The notes beneath the pieces were generated by a model that had not been told where the DNA came from, made no database searches, and worked only from the letters and a program-made list of their open reading frames with translations. 11,015 bases of DNA from the NCBI GenBank assembly GCA_023433225.1, contig JAEZDQ010000146.1, positions 1-11,015 on the forward strand, in the 5' to 3' direction. The DNA comes from Bacteroidota bacterium. GTDB lineage: Bacteria; Bacteroidota; Bacteroidia; Flavobacteriales; Weeksellaceae. Position numbers and translations under genes: made by a program. Shown here piece by piece: positions 1 to 8,261 of the stretch. Within the stretch, counting starts at the first letter, position 1; each line of letters opens with the position of its first letter.

Positions 1-609
1 ACAAAAGTAACCGATAAAGACGCGGCGGTTTACACCAGAAAATTGGCAAAAGAAGAAGGTATTTTTGTGGGAAATTCCGCAGGTTCAGCCATCAAAGGCG
101 TTTTGCAGTTGAAGGAACACTTTAAACCAGAAGATGTAGTCGTCGTTTTATTCCATGACCACGGCAGCCGTTACGTAGGGAAAATTTTCAATGACGATTG
201 GATGCGTGAAAAAGGTTTTTTGGAAGAAGAATTTACGACCGCCGGCGATTTACTCATGGATAGAATCGATGAACCCTTGGTGGTTGCCCGGACAGAGGAG
301 TTGGTTTCACATGCCATTGAACGAATGAAAAAGTTCGGGATTTCTCAAATGCCCGTAGTGGACAATCAAGGTTTTGTAGGTTCACTCGATGAAGCAAATT
401 TGTTCAAATCCTTTTTCGAAGACAAAGATTTGGCCAACCGGTCGGTGAAATCGGTGATGGAAAATCCTTATCCCATCATTTCGGAAAAAACGAGTTTGGA
501 AGAAATCTCCAAACTCATTCAACCGGAAAATCCGGCTGTTTTGGTTAAAATGGAAAACGGTAAATACCAAATCATTACGAAACATGATATGCTGCAAGCC
601 ATCCAATAA
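1..609 (+). CDS. Cystathionine beta-synthase / cysteine synthase family PLP enzyme with C-terminal CBS pair (5' truncated)
   Basis: The reading frame is open from the first base, so the start lies upstream of the window; a TTG at 43 is internal, not a start. The 202 visible codons hold the end of a fold-type II PLP domain and a regulatory tail. GNSAGS (visible residues 24-29) matches the loop whose first serine contacts the PLP pyridine nitrogen in cystathionine beta-synthases, and the following FNDDWM stretch (about 63-68) is typical of the end of that catalytic domain. Two CBS-type repeats follow, roughly 86-137 (with MPVVDNQG) and 140-202. The family condenses serine or O-acetylserine with homocysteine or sulfide in cytosolic sulfur amino-acid metabolism. 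The catalytic lysine and substrate loop are outside the window, so CBS and cysteine synthase cannot be separated. The stop is 9 bases from the stop of a convergent gene. Confidence 0.88.
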   Translation, partial: TKVTDKDAAVYTRKLAKEEGIFVGNSAGSAIKGVLQLKEHFKPEDVVVVLFHDHGSRYVGKIFNDDWMREKGFLEEEFTTAGDLLMDRIDEPLVVARTEELVSHAIERMKKFGISQMPVVDNQGFVGSLDEANLFKSFFEDKDLANRSVKSVMENPYPIISEKTSLEEISKLIQPENPAVLVKMENGKYQIITKHDMLQAIQ

Positions 610-618
610 TTCAGAAAG

Positions 619-1086
619 CTAAATTGAATCCGCTTTCACAAACTGCATAGAGATGATATCGCTGGTGAGGAGCAACAATTTATTACCATCTTCAATGACA
701 TCGTAACGGTTTACGGTTTTCAATATGCCGGTAAATGCTTTCTCATCCACGCCTTCACAAAACATTCGGGTGGAAATGAATTTTTCGGTTTCGAAGCGGA
801 TTATATCTCCGGAAAGGCTGTATTCGCCTGCAATGTTGTTACAACCATTGTTTCCAGCCACCTTGGTATCATCAACGAAATTCAAAAAGGGTTTCTGGAT
901 TTTGTAAAGTTGTTTGACATCTTTCCCATTGACGGGAGTCATGTAGTCCAATACCCATTTTCCTTCGAGTCGCTTGTCAAATTGCATAGGCTTTGTATTT
1001 TCAGTTGATTCTGCGGTTGGTTTATTCGCTTCGCAACCCATATAAAATGGGATGATAATTAAAAAAATGAACGATTTGATTTTCAT
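619..1086 (-). CDS. META/HslJ-like domain lipoprotein (first copy)
   Basis: This 155-residue protein has a basic N-terminus, a hydrophobic stretch (residues 6-17) and YMGC ending at Cys18, which reads as a lipobox although Tyr at -3 is not ideal. A linker (19-36) leads to a META-type domain (about 37-152): EGKWVL, then GNNGCNN (78-84), then STRMFC (105-110), an AF-rich helix and a LLLL strand. These are the landmarks of HslJ-like proteins (GCNN and TRMxC), with cysteines at 82 and 110. Family members are envelope proteins linked in E. coli to novobiocin resistance and stress; the biochemical role is unknown. No acidic surface-export signal follows Cys18, so I infer a periplasm-facing lipoprotein. 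It is convergent with the upstream PLP enzyme gene and divergent from dnaN, so probably monocistronic. A good -7 box lies 30 bases upstream of the ATG. Confidence 0.83.
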   Translation of the reverse strand: MKIKSFIFLIIIPFYMGCEANKPTAESTENTKPMQFDKRLEGKWVLDYMTPVNGKDVKQLYKIQKPFLNFVDDTKVAGNNGCNNIAGEYSLSGDIIRFETEKFISTRMFCEGVDEKAFTGILKTVNRYDVIEDGNKLLLLTSDIISMQFVKADSI

Positions 1087-1115
1087 TCCAAGTTGGATTT
1101 GGTTCTTGAATTGCG

Positions 1116-1123
1116 CAAAATTA
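1116..1123 (-). promoter_or_regulatory. Probable -7 box for the first META lipoprotein gene
   Basis: The minus strand reads TAATTTTG, an exact match to the Bacteroidota -7 consensus TAnnTTTG. It would place the transcription start near 1109, leaving a leader of about 20 bases before the ATG at 1086. No convincing TTTG-type -33 box is seen at the usual distance. The 8-bp palindrome TTGCGCAA (1111-1118) overlaps the downstream edge of the box. Confidence 0.5.
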
Positions 1124-1188
1124 GTACCATATATTGGATTTTGTTAATTATTTTTCCGGATAGCTATTTTAATTCAATCTAAAAGGAT

Positions 1189-1196
1189 TATTTTTG
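1189..1196 (+). promoter_or_regulatory. Probable -7 box for dnaN
   Basis: TATTTTTG matches TAnnTTTG exactly and lies 30 bases upstream of the dnaN ATG, the distance expected for a short leader. The expected -33 region (about 1162-1172) is T-rich but has no TTTG, so the match rests on the -7 element alone. Confidence 0.45.
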
Positions 1197-1226
1197 TTTT
1201 TTGTTTTATAAAAAAGAAACATTTAT

Positions 1227-2345
1227 ATGAAATTCATCGTATCGAGCAGCAGTTTGTTAAAAAATGTAAATCTCATCAGCGGGGTCATTAATTCCAATAA
1301 TACCTTGCCTATTTTAGATAATTTCTTGTTCGAGCTGAACAATGGAGAATTGAAAATCACCGGATCGGATTTAGAAACAACTATTTCCACCATTGTAGCA
1401 GTTGAATCCGCAGATTCCGCCCAACTCGCTATTCCATCAAAAATACTGTCCGATACGCTCAAAACCTTTCCGGATCAGCCTTTGACTTTCATCCAAAAGG
1501 AAGACAATTTATTGGAAATCGTATCCGAACAAGGAAATTACCAAATTGCGATGGAATCCGCTGAAGAATATCCGCATGCGCCTGAAATCCAAGATGCCAT
1601 GGTTTCGACTTTGGAAGCCGGAATCCTCTCTGAGGCCATTTCCAAAACCATTTTTGCTACCGGAAACGATGAACTTCGTCCGGTGATGACCGGTGTGTTT
1701 TTTCAGGCCGGACCTGAAAGTTTCCGTTTTGTGGCGACAGACGCCCATCGTTTGGTGAAATACACCCGAAAGGATTTGAATTCCCAAGAAACTGCCGAAT
1801 ACATTATGCCCAAAAAACCATTGAACTTGCTCAGAAATATCTTGGCCGGAAGCAATGAGAATATCCACATCGAATACAACCAGACCAACACGCGTTTCTC
1901 TTTTCAGAACATTGTCCTGACGTGTCGTTTGATCGATGGTAAATACCCGAATTACGAAGCGGTCATCCCAAAAGAAAACCCAAACGTCCTTACCATCAAC
2001 CGCAATATGTTCCTCACTTCCTTGAGAAGGGTGGCGATTTTCTCCAATAAAACCACCAACCAAGTCCGCCTGAAACTCTCGGGGAGTTCCTTAATTATCC
2101 ATGCAGAAGACTTGGACTTTTCAAGCAAAGCGGAAGAAAGGTTGCCATGCGATTACAATGGTGCCGATATGCAGATTGGTTTCAACTCCAAGTTTCTGAT
2201 TGAAGTTTTAAATAATTTACAATCAGACGACATTACTTTGGAAATGTCCGAACCAAGCCGTGCCGGGATCATCAAACCCGTTGACGGATTGGAAGAAGGC
2301 GAAGAAATCCTGATGTTGGTGATGCCTGTCATGCTAAACGCTTAA
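1227..2345 (+). CDS. dnaN: DNA polymerase III sliding clamp (beta subunit)
   Basis: The 372-residue length is normal for a bacterial beta clamp. The protein dimerises into a ring around DNA, tethering the replicative polymerase and recruiting repair and initiation-control factors in the cytosol. It divides into three similar clamp domains, roughly 1-120, 121-245 and 246-372. Landmarks include the start MKFIVSSSSLLKN, LPILDNF (27-33), the RPVMTGVFF and ATDAHRLV stretches of domain 2, DGKYPNYEAVIP leading into domain 3, and the family's C-terminal ending LMLVMPVMLN. The ATG at 1227 is the only start that gives the standard N-terminus. dnaN is not next to dnaA or recF here, so the classic origin-region operon is absent. 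pheT follows 81 bases downstream on the same strand. Confidence 0.97.
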   Translation: MKFIVSSSSLLKNVNLISGVINSNNTLPILDNFLFELNNGELKITGSDLETTISTIVAVESADSAQLAIPSKILSDTLKTFPDQPLTFIQKEDNLLEIVSEQGNYQIAMESAEEYPHAPEIQDAMVSTLEAGILSEAISKTIFATGNDELRPVMTGVFFQAGPESFRFVATDAHRLVKYTRKDLNSQETAEYIMPKKPLNLLRNILAGSNENIHIEYNQTNTRFSFQNIVLTCRLIDGKYPNYEAVIPKENPNVLTINRNMFLTSLRRVAIFSNKTTNQVRLKLSGSSLIIHAEDLDFSSKAEERLPCDYNGADMQIGFNSKFLIEVLNNLQSDDITLEMSEPSRAGIIKPVDGLEEGEEILMLVMPVMLNA

Positions 2346-2381
2346 TCTTCAACTCACAAAGCCCCATTTGGTGAATAAAAT

Positions 2382-2396
2382 ATTGGTTCAACCAAT
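2382..2396. promoter_or_regulatory. Perfect 7-1-7 dyad in the dnaN-pheT gap
   Basis: ATTGGTT C AACCAAT is a perfect inverted repeat with one central base, ending 30 bases before the pheT ATG. The one-base spacer makes an RNA hairpin unlikely, so if functional it is more probably a dimeric protein-binding site at the pheT promoter. There is no clean TAnnTTTG box in this gap. Chance occurrence in AT-rich DNA is possible. Confidence 0.3.
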
Positions 2397-2426
2397 TGCG
2401 GAGAGTTTATCATTATTCATTAAAAA

Positions 2427-4868
2427 ATGAAAATATCTTATAACTGGCTTTCAACCTATTTAAAAACCGATATCGATGTCCAGAAAATCGGTGAAATCCT
2501 GACCAACATCGGTTTGGAAGTGGAGGGAATTGAAGCTGGAAAATCCGATCAAGGCAACCGGACAGGTGTCGTCGTCGGAAAAGTTACTTCGCTTGAGAAA
2601 CACCCCAATGCCGACAAACTCCGGATTGCAACCGTCGATACAGGTAATGGTGCCGAACTCCAAATCGTGTGTGGTGCCCCCAATATTGCCGAAGAACAAA
2701 AAGTCGCGGTCGCCACCATTGGAACCGAGCTTATAGGAAGTGACGGAAAACCATTTCTGATTAAAGAAGCCAAATTGAGAGGGGTCGAATCTTTTGGAAT
2801 GATTTGCTCCGAAGCCGAATTAGGAATCAGTGAAAACCATGACGGGATATGGGTTTTGGAACCTTCCGTGAAAATGGGTACGCCCATTTCTGAACTGATT
2901 AAAAAACAAGATTCCGATTCGCTTTTTGAAATCGGGTTGACCCCCAACCGTACCGATGCCATGAGTCATTTCGGGGTCGCGCGGGATTTGAACGCCGCTT
3001 TGAATGTTTTGAAAATCAATGCTGAATTTGCCCATCCGGAAACCGGAGATTTTGATGAATTGGTGAAAAAAGACAATTCAAAAAGCCCGGTGACCATCGA
3101 AATAAAAAATCCGGAAGCCGCTCCCCGTTATGCGGGGATTTATTTGAAAAACATCCACGTAAAGCCATCTCCGGAATGGATTCAGCAAAGATTGAAAACC
3201 ATCGGCTTGCTGCCCATCAACAACGTTGTGGATATCACCAATTACATCCTACACGATTTGGGTCAACCTTTGCACGCTTTTGATGCAGATAAAATTGAAG
3301 GCAAAAAAATCATTGTACAAACTTTATCCCAAGGAAGTAAATTTACAACTTTAGAAGGTACAGAGCGGATTCTAAACGGTTCCGAACTCATGATTAGCGA
3401 CGAAAAGGGCGGGCTTTGCATGGCCGGAATTTACGGCGGACTGAACTCCGGCGTGAGTGAATCCACCAAAAATATATTTTTGGAAAGTGCCTATTTCGAT
3501 CCCGTAACCATTCGAAAAACTTCAAAATTCCATGGATTAAACACCGATTCTTCCTTTCGGTTTGAACGGGGAGTAGATCCAAACATGACACTTACCGCAC
3601 TCAAAAAGGCAGTCACTTTATTGATTGAATATGCCGATGCGGAAATTGGTGGCGAAATTCAAGATATTTACCCTCATCCGATCCAAAATACAAACATCGT
3701 CCTGAGGTACCATAAAATAGACCAACTTTTGGGTGAAAGACTTCACCGGGAAAGGATTAAAAACATTTTAGAATTGCTTGAAATCAAAATCATTTCCGAA
3801 TCCAATGAAACCTTGGAAGTTGAAGTTCCTCCCTATCGTGCCGATGTTCAGCGTGAAGTGGATTTGATTGAAGAAATTCTGCGGATTTACGGATACAACC
3901 AAATCAAAACGCCGGAAAAAATGAATTTCTCGGTAGTGAAAACGGAGGCTGTTGATCCTCAGAAACTTGAAAATGCAGTTGCCAATTATTTGGTTGCCTG
4001 CGGTTTTAATGAAGCGATGAACAATTCACTAACCAAATCGGAATACCAATCTGTTTTTGGTTGGGAGCAAGAAAAATCCGTCCAAATGCTCAATCCTTTA
4101 AGCGGTGATTTGGCTTTTATGCGTCAATCCTTGTTGCCCGGATTGCTTGAAAATACCGCCTTTAACATCAACCGCAAAAGAACGGACATCAAATTATTTG
4201 AGATTGGGAAATCTTATGAAAAAGACCAAGATAAATATCGGGAAACCTATCAATTGGCCTTGTTATTGTCCGGAAAGACTGCCCGGGAAAACTGGATAAA
4301 CCACTCTGTTTCAACCCATTTTTTCCATTTGAAGGGAACGGTTGAGCAAATTTTTAAAAGATTGAACTTAAACGATATTAGCCAAAAACCAATTGCTTCA
4401 GCCAATTTTTCGGATGCCATTTCTTTGGAATGGGAAGGAAAGGACTTGGGCATTTTGGGAATCGTTGACAAAAGGCTATTGAAAAAAGCGGATATAGACC
4501 AAGAAGTTTTCTATGCAGAATTGAATTGGGAAACCATTACCTCTTTGGCTTCGAAACACCGGTTGAAATACAAAGAAATCTCAAAATACCCGGCTGTAAA
4601 AAGAGATTTGGCTTTGTTGTTGGACAAAAAATTCACCTATGCTGAATTGTATGAATCTACCCGGAAATTGAATTTAAAATTGTTAAAATCCATTCAACTG
4701 TTTGACGTTTACGAAGGTGAAAAATTACCCGAAGGCAAAAAATCCTATGCGATGAGTTTTCAGTTGCAAGACGAGGAAAAAACTTTGGGTGATGCGGAAA
4801 TTGAAAAAACAATGAATGAATTAATTCGTAACTTTCAGAAAAATTTCAACGCCGAATTGAGAGGTTAA
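2427..4868 (+). CDS. pheT: Phenylalanine-tRNA ligase beta subunit
   Basis: This 813-residue protein has the full bacterial PheT layout. The N-terminal MKISYNWL start is typical. An OB-fold tRNA-binding domain (about 42-155) carries HPNADKLRI (59-67). The B3/B4 region (about 215-400), which hydrolyses mischarged Tyr-tRNA(Phe), contains NNVVDITNY and later SFRFERGVD. A B5 domain (about 410-485) follows, then the catalytic-like core with LNPLSGDLAFMRQSLLPGLL. The FDX-ACB anticodon-binding domain (about 718-812) starts at SKYPAVKRDLALLL. With PheS it forms the heterotetramer that charges tRNA(Phe). pheS is not adjacent here, unlike the pheST operon of many bacteria; split loci are common in Bacteroidota. 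A META lipoprotein gene starts 10 bases after the stop. Confidence 0.97.
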   Translation: MKISYNWLSTYLKTDIDVQKIGEILTNIGLEVEGIEAGKSDQGNRTGVVVGKVTSLEKHPNADKLRIATVDTGNGAELQIVCGAPNIAEEQKVAVATIGTELIGSDGKPFLIKEAKLRGVESFGMICSEAELGISENHDGIWVLEPSVKMGTPISELIKKQDSDSLFEIGLTPNRTDAMSHFGVARDLNAALNVLKINAEFAHPETGDFDELVKKDNSKSPVTIEIKNPEAAPRYAGIYLKNIHVKPSPEWIQQRLKTIGLLPINNVVDITNYILHDLGQPLHAFDADKIEGKKIIVQTLSQGSKFTTLEGTERILNGSELMISDEKGGLCMAGIYGGLNSGVSESTKNIFLESAYFDPVTIRKTSKFHGLNTDSSFRFERGVDPNMTLTALKKAVTLLIEYADAEIGGEIQDIYPHPIQNTNIVLRYHKIDQLLGERLHRERIKNILELLEIKIISESNETLEVEVPPYRADVQREVDLIEEILRIYGYNQIKTPEKMNFSVVKTEAVDPQKLENAVANYLVACGFNEAMNNSLTKSEYQSVFGWEQEKSVQMLNPLSGDLAFMRQSLLPGLLENTAFNINRKRTDIKLFEIGKSYEKDQDKYRETYQLALLLSGKTARENWINHSVSTHFFHLKGTVEQIFKRLNLNDISQKPIASANFSDAISLEWEGKDLGILGIVDKRLLKKADIDQEVFYAELNWETITSLASKHRLKYKEISKYPAVKRDLALLLDKKFTYAELYESTRKLNLKLLKSIQLFDVYEGEKLPEGKKSYAMSFQLQDEEKTLGDAEIEKTMNELIRNFQKNFNAELRG

Positions 4869-4878
4869 ATCGAATATT

Positions 4879-5301
4879 ATGAAAAAATCACTCCTATACA
4901 TCGTTCTCACCGCTTTGTTTACACTTTCCTGCAAAACCTCGCCCATAGCCGATTTCAATAAAGTCAAGCAGGTTATGGAAACCAATACTTGGGTTTTGCA
5001 AGATGAAAACGGGAATGCGAAGGGATTTAACGGACAGGATGTTACGATGAATTTTCGCCAAGACAATGGTTTGCAGGCAAATGGCTTTGCGGGTTGCAAC
5101 AATTATTTTACGAGTGTCGATTTGCAGCCGGCAGGAATCCGTTTCACCCAGCCCGGCGCGACGCTGATGGCTTGTCCGGAAATGGAAAGTGAGCAAGCAT
5201 TCCTTGATTTATTGACACAAATCAACGGTTATGAAATCTCAGGAGGAGAATTGCGTTTTTACCAGAATAAAATTTTATTGTTGAGGTTTAAGGCAAGGTA
5301 A
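4879..5301 (+). CDS. META/HslJ-like domain lipoprotein (second copy), downstream of pheT
   Basis: This 140-residue protein begins with MKKS, a hydrophobic segment and the lipobox TLSC at Cys18, predicting a type II signal peptide. The META-type domain covers about 33-137: TWVL (37-40), FAGCNN (70-75), a strand pair, then ATLMACPEMESEQAFLDLL (94-112), the family's TxMACP helix region, and a C-terminal ILLLRF strand. Cys73 and Cys99 align with the cysteine pair of the lipoprotein at 619-1086, but overall similarity is low. It is likely an envelope protein of unknown biochemical role. The 10-base spacing after pheT suggests shared transcription. No acidic surface-export signal follows Cys18. It converges on yggS with a 34-base gap and no strong terminator hairpin. 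Confidence 0.85.
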   Translation: MKKSLLYIVLTALFTLSCKTSPIADFNKVKQVMETNTWVLQDENGNAKGFNGQDVTMNFRQDNGLQANGFAGCNNYFTSVDLQPAGIRFTQPGATLMACPEMESEQAFLDLLTQINGYEISGGELRFYQNKILLLRFKAR

Positions 5302-5335
5302 AGTATAATTTATATTCCTCTTAAAGGCTTCCAGA

Positions 5336-5995
5336 TTAGGGATGGTCGTAAATTCGTTCTCCAAATATGGCACTGCCTACTCTGACCATATTGCTTCCCT
5401 CTTCCAAAGCGATTTTGTAGTCGCCGCTCATACCTATCGACAAAGTAGTCAGCCCAAAACTTGGTTTTAGTTTTTCAAACAGGATTTTCAAAGAACGGAA
5501 TTCCTTTCTGATTTGGTCTTCGTTGTCGGTAAAAGTCGCCATACCCATTAACCCAACGATTTTCACAAAAGGAAACTTTGTTTCATAAGTCGCCAGAATC
5601 CGTTGGGCTTCTTCTTTTTCCATTCCGAATTTTGAATCTTCTTCCGCGATTTTAACCTGAAGTAAACAAAGTATAATCCTTTCCTGCTTCAAGGCTTGTT
5701 TGTTGATTTCTTTGAGCAAACTTTCGCTGTCAACGCTGTGAATGAGATGAACGAAAGGCGCGATGTATTTGACCTTGTTTTTTTGCAAATGGCCGATCAA
5801 ATGCCATTTGATTTCCTTCGGAAGGACTTCGTATTTTTCTACCAATTCTTGGACTTTGTTCTCACCAAAATCAACTTGGCCGGATTCAAAAAGTTCAAGA
5901 ATCGCTTCCGCAGGCTTGGTTTTGGAAACGGCAACGAGCGTAACATTCTCAGGCAAAGACATTTGAATCGAATGGAGGTTTTCTACATTGCTCAT
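5336..5995 (-). CDS. yggS: YggS-family PLP homeostasis protein (PLPBP)
   Basis: This is a 219-residue single-domain protein with the alanine-racemase-like TIM barrel of the YggS/PROSC family. Lys25 in AVSKTKP is the predicted Schiff-base lysine for PLP. FGENKVQE (43-50), WHLIGHLQKNK (64-74), SKFGM and GLMGMA, the SIGMSGDY segment and a C-terminal VRVGSAIFGER phosphate-binding stretch are all present. The family has no known enzymatic activity; it binds and buffers PLP, and its loss disturbs vitamin B6 and amino-acid pools. The start overlaps the stop of the DUF1015 gene as ATGA (5992-5995), which implies translational coupling. It is the last gene of the minus-strand operon that also encodes the PLP enzyme SerC, so a role in supplying cofactor to serine synthesis is a reasonable inference. 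Confidence 0.93.
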   Translation of the reverse strand: MSNVENLHSIQMSLPENVTLVAVSKTKPAEAILELFESGQVDFGENKVQELVEKYEVLPKEIKWHLIGHLQKNKVKYIAPFVHLIHSVDSESLLKEINKQALKQERIILCLLQVKIAEEDSKFGMEKEEAQRILATYETKFPFVKIVGLMGMATFTDNEDQIRKEFRSLKILFEKLKPSFGLTTLSIGMSGDYKIALEEGSNMVRVGSAIFGERIYDHP

Positions 5996-7236
5996 TCTTC
6001 TAAGTCAAAAATCGTGAGGCCGCTCAGCGGTTTGGGTTCAATGTAAGTACTTTTGGGAGGCATTTTCAATCCCAAATCCGCAATTTTTTGTAAATCCAAG
6101 GGGTTCACCGGATAGAAAAAGAAACCCGCTTTAAAACCTTCCGAATCCACCCGGTTTTTTAATTCCTTAACGCCTTCGATATTTCCTGTTCCACGGATGA
6201 AATCAATCCTTTCGTCATTACGAGAATCCTGAATGTTCAGATGGGGTTTCAAAACCAATTCTTCCAGTAAATAGGTATCGAGTTCGGAAAGCCCTTTTTC
6301 GGTCAGCATTTCTTTTCTGACAAACAAACCATAAAACTTTCCGTCCAGATACATCCCGATATGGTGTTTTTTGGAAGGAAAAAACGGGTTTTCTCCTCTT
6401 TCAACAATGTCGAACTTTTCTTTTAAAATATTGATAAAATCCTCATTTTCAAAACCATTCAAATCTTTTAACAGACGATTGTAATCTTTAATCAATAATT
6501 CACGGTCAGAAACGAGCATGGCCAACGTATAGTTGAAAGGCTCGGAACCGGTCGGATTTTTATGGTTTTTCCGAATATTTCGGGTATAAACCAGTGAGCT
6601 TTCCATGCGGTGATGGCCGTCGGCAATATAAAGGAATTCGTTATTTTCTACCGAATCTTTGAATTGTTGGAGGTTCAAACGGTTTTCCACGACCCAGAGT
6701 TGGTGTAAATTTTCTTCCTTGTCTTTGAACGATAAAGCAGGCAGGCGTTTCATTTCCACGTCCATCAACAAATCGATTCTTTGGTTATGATGGTAAGTCA
6801 GCAAAACCGGCTCAGCATGGAAATGAACGTTTTGCAAATAATCCGCAAACAATTCAACGCGTTTGGTCAGTGTTTCTTCGTGTTTTTTGATGGAACCGTT
6901 TTCATAATCATCCATATTTACCAAACCGATTATTCCGCGGATACGCTCTTTAGATGGTTTGCTGAGCTGGTAAATATAGAAAGCGGATTTATCGGTTTCC
7001 GAATTTTCATTTTGAACGTAGTCCTTGAAATTCTCCAGAACCTTCCGGTGTTTTGCCGCAGCTGAATCACCAGCGTTTTCCCAAGTGGGTTTGATGATAT
7101 GAAGGAAACTATTCGGATTTGATTCTAACTCCTTCAATAATTCATCTGATGGATAGGCATCTACGGATTTTGTGGAAAAAAAGCCCGCAATTTCTTTTAC
7201 GGGCCGTATTCCTTTAAAAGGTTTGAATTGCGGCAT
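5992..7236 (-). CDS. DUF1015 family protein
   Basis: This 414-residue cytosolic protein has no signal peptide or membrane segment. Family landmarks are in order: FKPFKGIRP at the N-terminus (4-12), KKHEETL (117-123), YIADGHHRMES (203-213), AMLVSD (239-244), FIRGTG (346-351) and the C-terminal MPPKSTYIEPKP (392-403). The length is usual for the family. No function is firmly established to my knowledge. The ADGHHR motif resembles the DGxHR signature of ParB/sulfiredoxin-fold proteins, some of which are free-serine kinases (SerK, SbnI); that comparison is my inference. The gene starts 18 bases after serA stops and overlaps yggS by 4 bases, so it sits inside a serine-biosynthesis operon, which supports a role around serine or phosphoserine. 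Confidence 0.93.
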   Translation of the reverse strand: MPQFKPFKGIRPVKEIAGFFSTKSVDAYPSDELLKELESNPNSFLHIIKPTWENAGDSAAAKHRKVLENFKDYVQNENSETDKSAFYIYQLSKPSKERIRGIIGLVNMDDYENGSIKKHEETLTKRVELFADYLQNVHFHAEPVLLTYHHNQRIDLLMDVEMKRLPALSFKDKEENLHQLWVVENRLNLQQFKDSVENNEFLYIADGHHRMESSLVYTRNIRKNHKNPTGSEPFNYTLAMLVSDRELLIKDYNRLLKDLNGFENEDFINILKEKFDIVERGENPFFPSKKHHIGMYLDGKFYGLFVRKEMLTEKGLSELDTYLLEELVLKPHLNIQDSRNDERIDFIRGTGNIEGVKELKNRVDSEGFKAGFFFYPVNPLDLQKIADLGLKMPPKSTYIEPKPLSGLTIFDLEE

Positions 7237-7254
7237 GGTGCAAATTTAGGAAAT

Positions 7255-8217
7255 TTATAACACTTCTTCGCCTTTGTAAAATTTCGCAATCTGTTCAGCC
7301 AACTCAATCCCGATGCGTTCTTGGGCTTCCTCTGTACTTCCGGCCAAATGCGGCGAAAGGGAAAGTTTTTCGTTCATGAGCAACCGTACACTGGGCTTGG
7401 GTTCGTCTTCGAAAACATCAAGACCCGCACCGGCCAATTTCCCTGAATCCAAGGCTTCTAACAATGCTTCTTCGTTTATGACGCCGCCCCTTGCGGTATT
7501 GATAATCATGGCGCCGTCCTTCATTTTTTCAATTTCCGCCGTATCAATAATGTATTTATCCTGCGCCGGAATGTGTAATGTGAGAATGTCACTTTGGGCT
7601 AAAACTTCTTCAAATGACTTGATGTCAAAATGAAAAACGATGCACTGACCGTCAAAAAATTCCACGGGGACATCGGCTTCCGTATAGGTTCTGTCATAGG
7701 CGATGACCTTCATTCCCGCCCCGATTGCGTTTTTGGCAACTTCTCTTCCGATTCTTCCGAATCCGACAACACCCAAAGTTTTTCCTCTCAATTCAAAGGC
7801 TTTCCCATAAGCTTTTTTCAATTCTTTGAATTTTGTTTCGCCTTCCAACGGCATGGTCCGGTTGGAAGCGTGCAAGTTGCGAAACAGGGAATAAACATGC
7901 GCCATGACCATTTCGGCTACTGAAGCGGAGGAAGCCGCCGGTGTATTGATTACCAAAATCCCTTTGGATTCAGCGTACTCCACGTCAATATTGTCCATGC
8001 CCACTCCTCCCCGACCGATGATTTTCAGTTGGGTCGCATCGATTAAGTCTTGTCTGACTTTGGTTGCACTTCGTACCAATAGTACTTCAACCTTGTTTTC
8101 ATTGATGTAATTGGCCAGTTGGTCTTGCGCAACAAAAGTGGTCAGGACTTCAAAGCCTTCTTTTTCCAACAATATTTTTCCGCCTAATGAAATGCCGTCG
8201 TTTGCTAATATTTTCAT
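7255..8217 (-). CDS. serA: D-3-phosphoglycerate dehydrogenase, short ACT-less form
   Basis: This D-2-hydroxyacid dehydrogenase has 320 residues. The NAD-binding loop GFGRIG is at 152-157, with Asp175 ending the next strand as expected for NAD over NADP. The catalytic triad is visible: Arg243 (NTARGGVIN), Glu272 (DEPKP) and His290 (SPHLAGST). RSATKV (49-54) and GRGGVGMDNID (68-78) are substrate-domain motifs typical of SerA. The reaction oxidises 3-phosphoglycerate to 3-phosphohydroxypyruvate. The protein ends soon after the last core helix, so the ACT and intervening regulatory domains that give serine feedback inhibition in E. coli SerA are missing. It lies downstream of serC, separated by 125 bases that contain a palindromic element. 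Sequence alone leaves some doubt between 3-PGDH and another 2-hydroxyacid dehydrogenase, but the serC neighbour settles the likely role. Confidence 0.93.
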   Translation of the reverse strand: MKILANDGISLGGKILLEKEGFEVLTTFVAQDQLANYINENKVEVLLVRSATKVRQDLIDATQLKIIGRGGVGMDNIDVEYAESKGILVINTPAASSASVAEMVMAHVYSLFRNLHASNRTMPLEGETKFKELKKAYGKAFELRGKTLGVVGFGRIGREVAKNAIGAGMKVIAYDRTYTEADVPVEFFDGQCIVFHFDIKSFEEVLAQSDILTLHIPAQDKYIIDTAEIEKMKDGAMIINTARGGVINEEALLEALDSGKLAGAGLDVFEDEPKPSVRLLMNEKLSLSPHLAGSTEEAQERIGIELAEQIAKFYKGEEVL

Positions 8218-8261
8218 ACTAATTATTTCTATAATTTAATTTTTGTCCTTGACTTTGCCGA

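Noticed and set aside
1509..2063. 184-codon open frame antisense to dnaN
   Set aside because: It lies entirely within the well-supported dnaN gene, its translation resembles no protein family, and it has no promoter or leader. Long antisense frames of this kind are common opposite coding sequence.
5304..5314. TATAATTTATA palindrome between the converging META gene and yggS, possible bidirectional terminator
   Set aside because: The stem is only five A/T pairs with a one-base spacer and no U-tract context, too weak for an intrinsic terminator.
5696..6046. 116-codon plus-strand open frame opposite yggS and the DUF1015 end
   Set aside because: It is antisense to two clearly coding genes and has a low-complexity, Phe-rich translation typical of a shadow frame.
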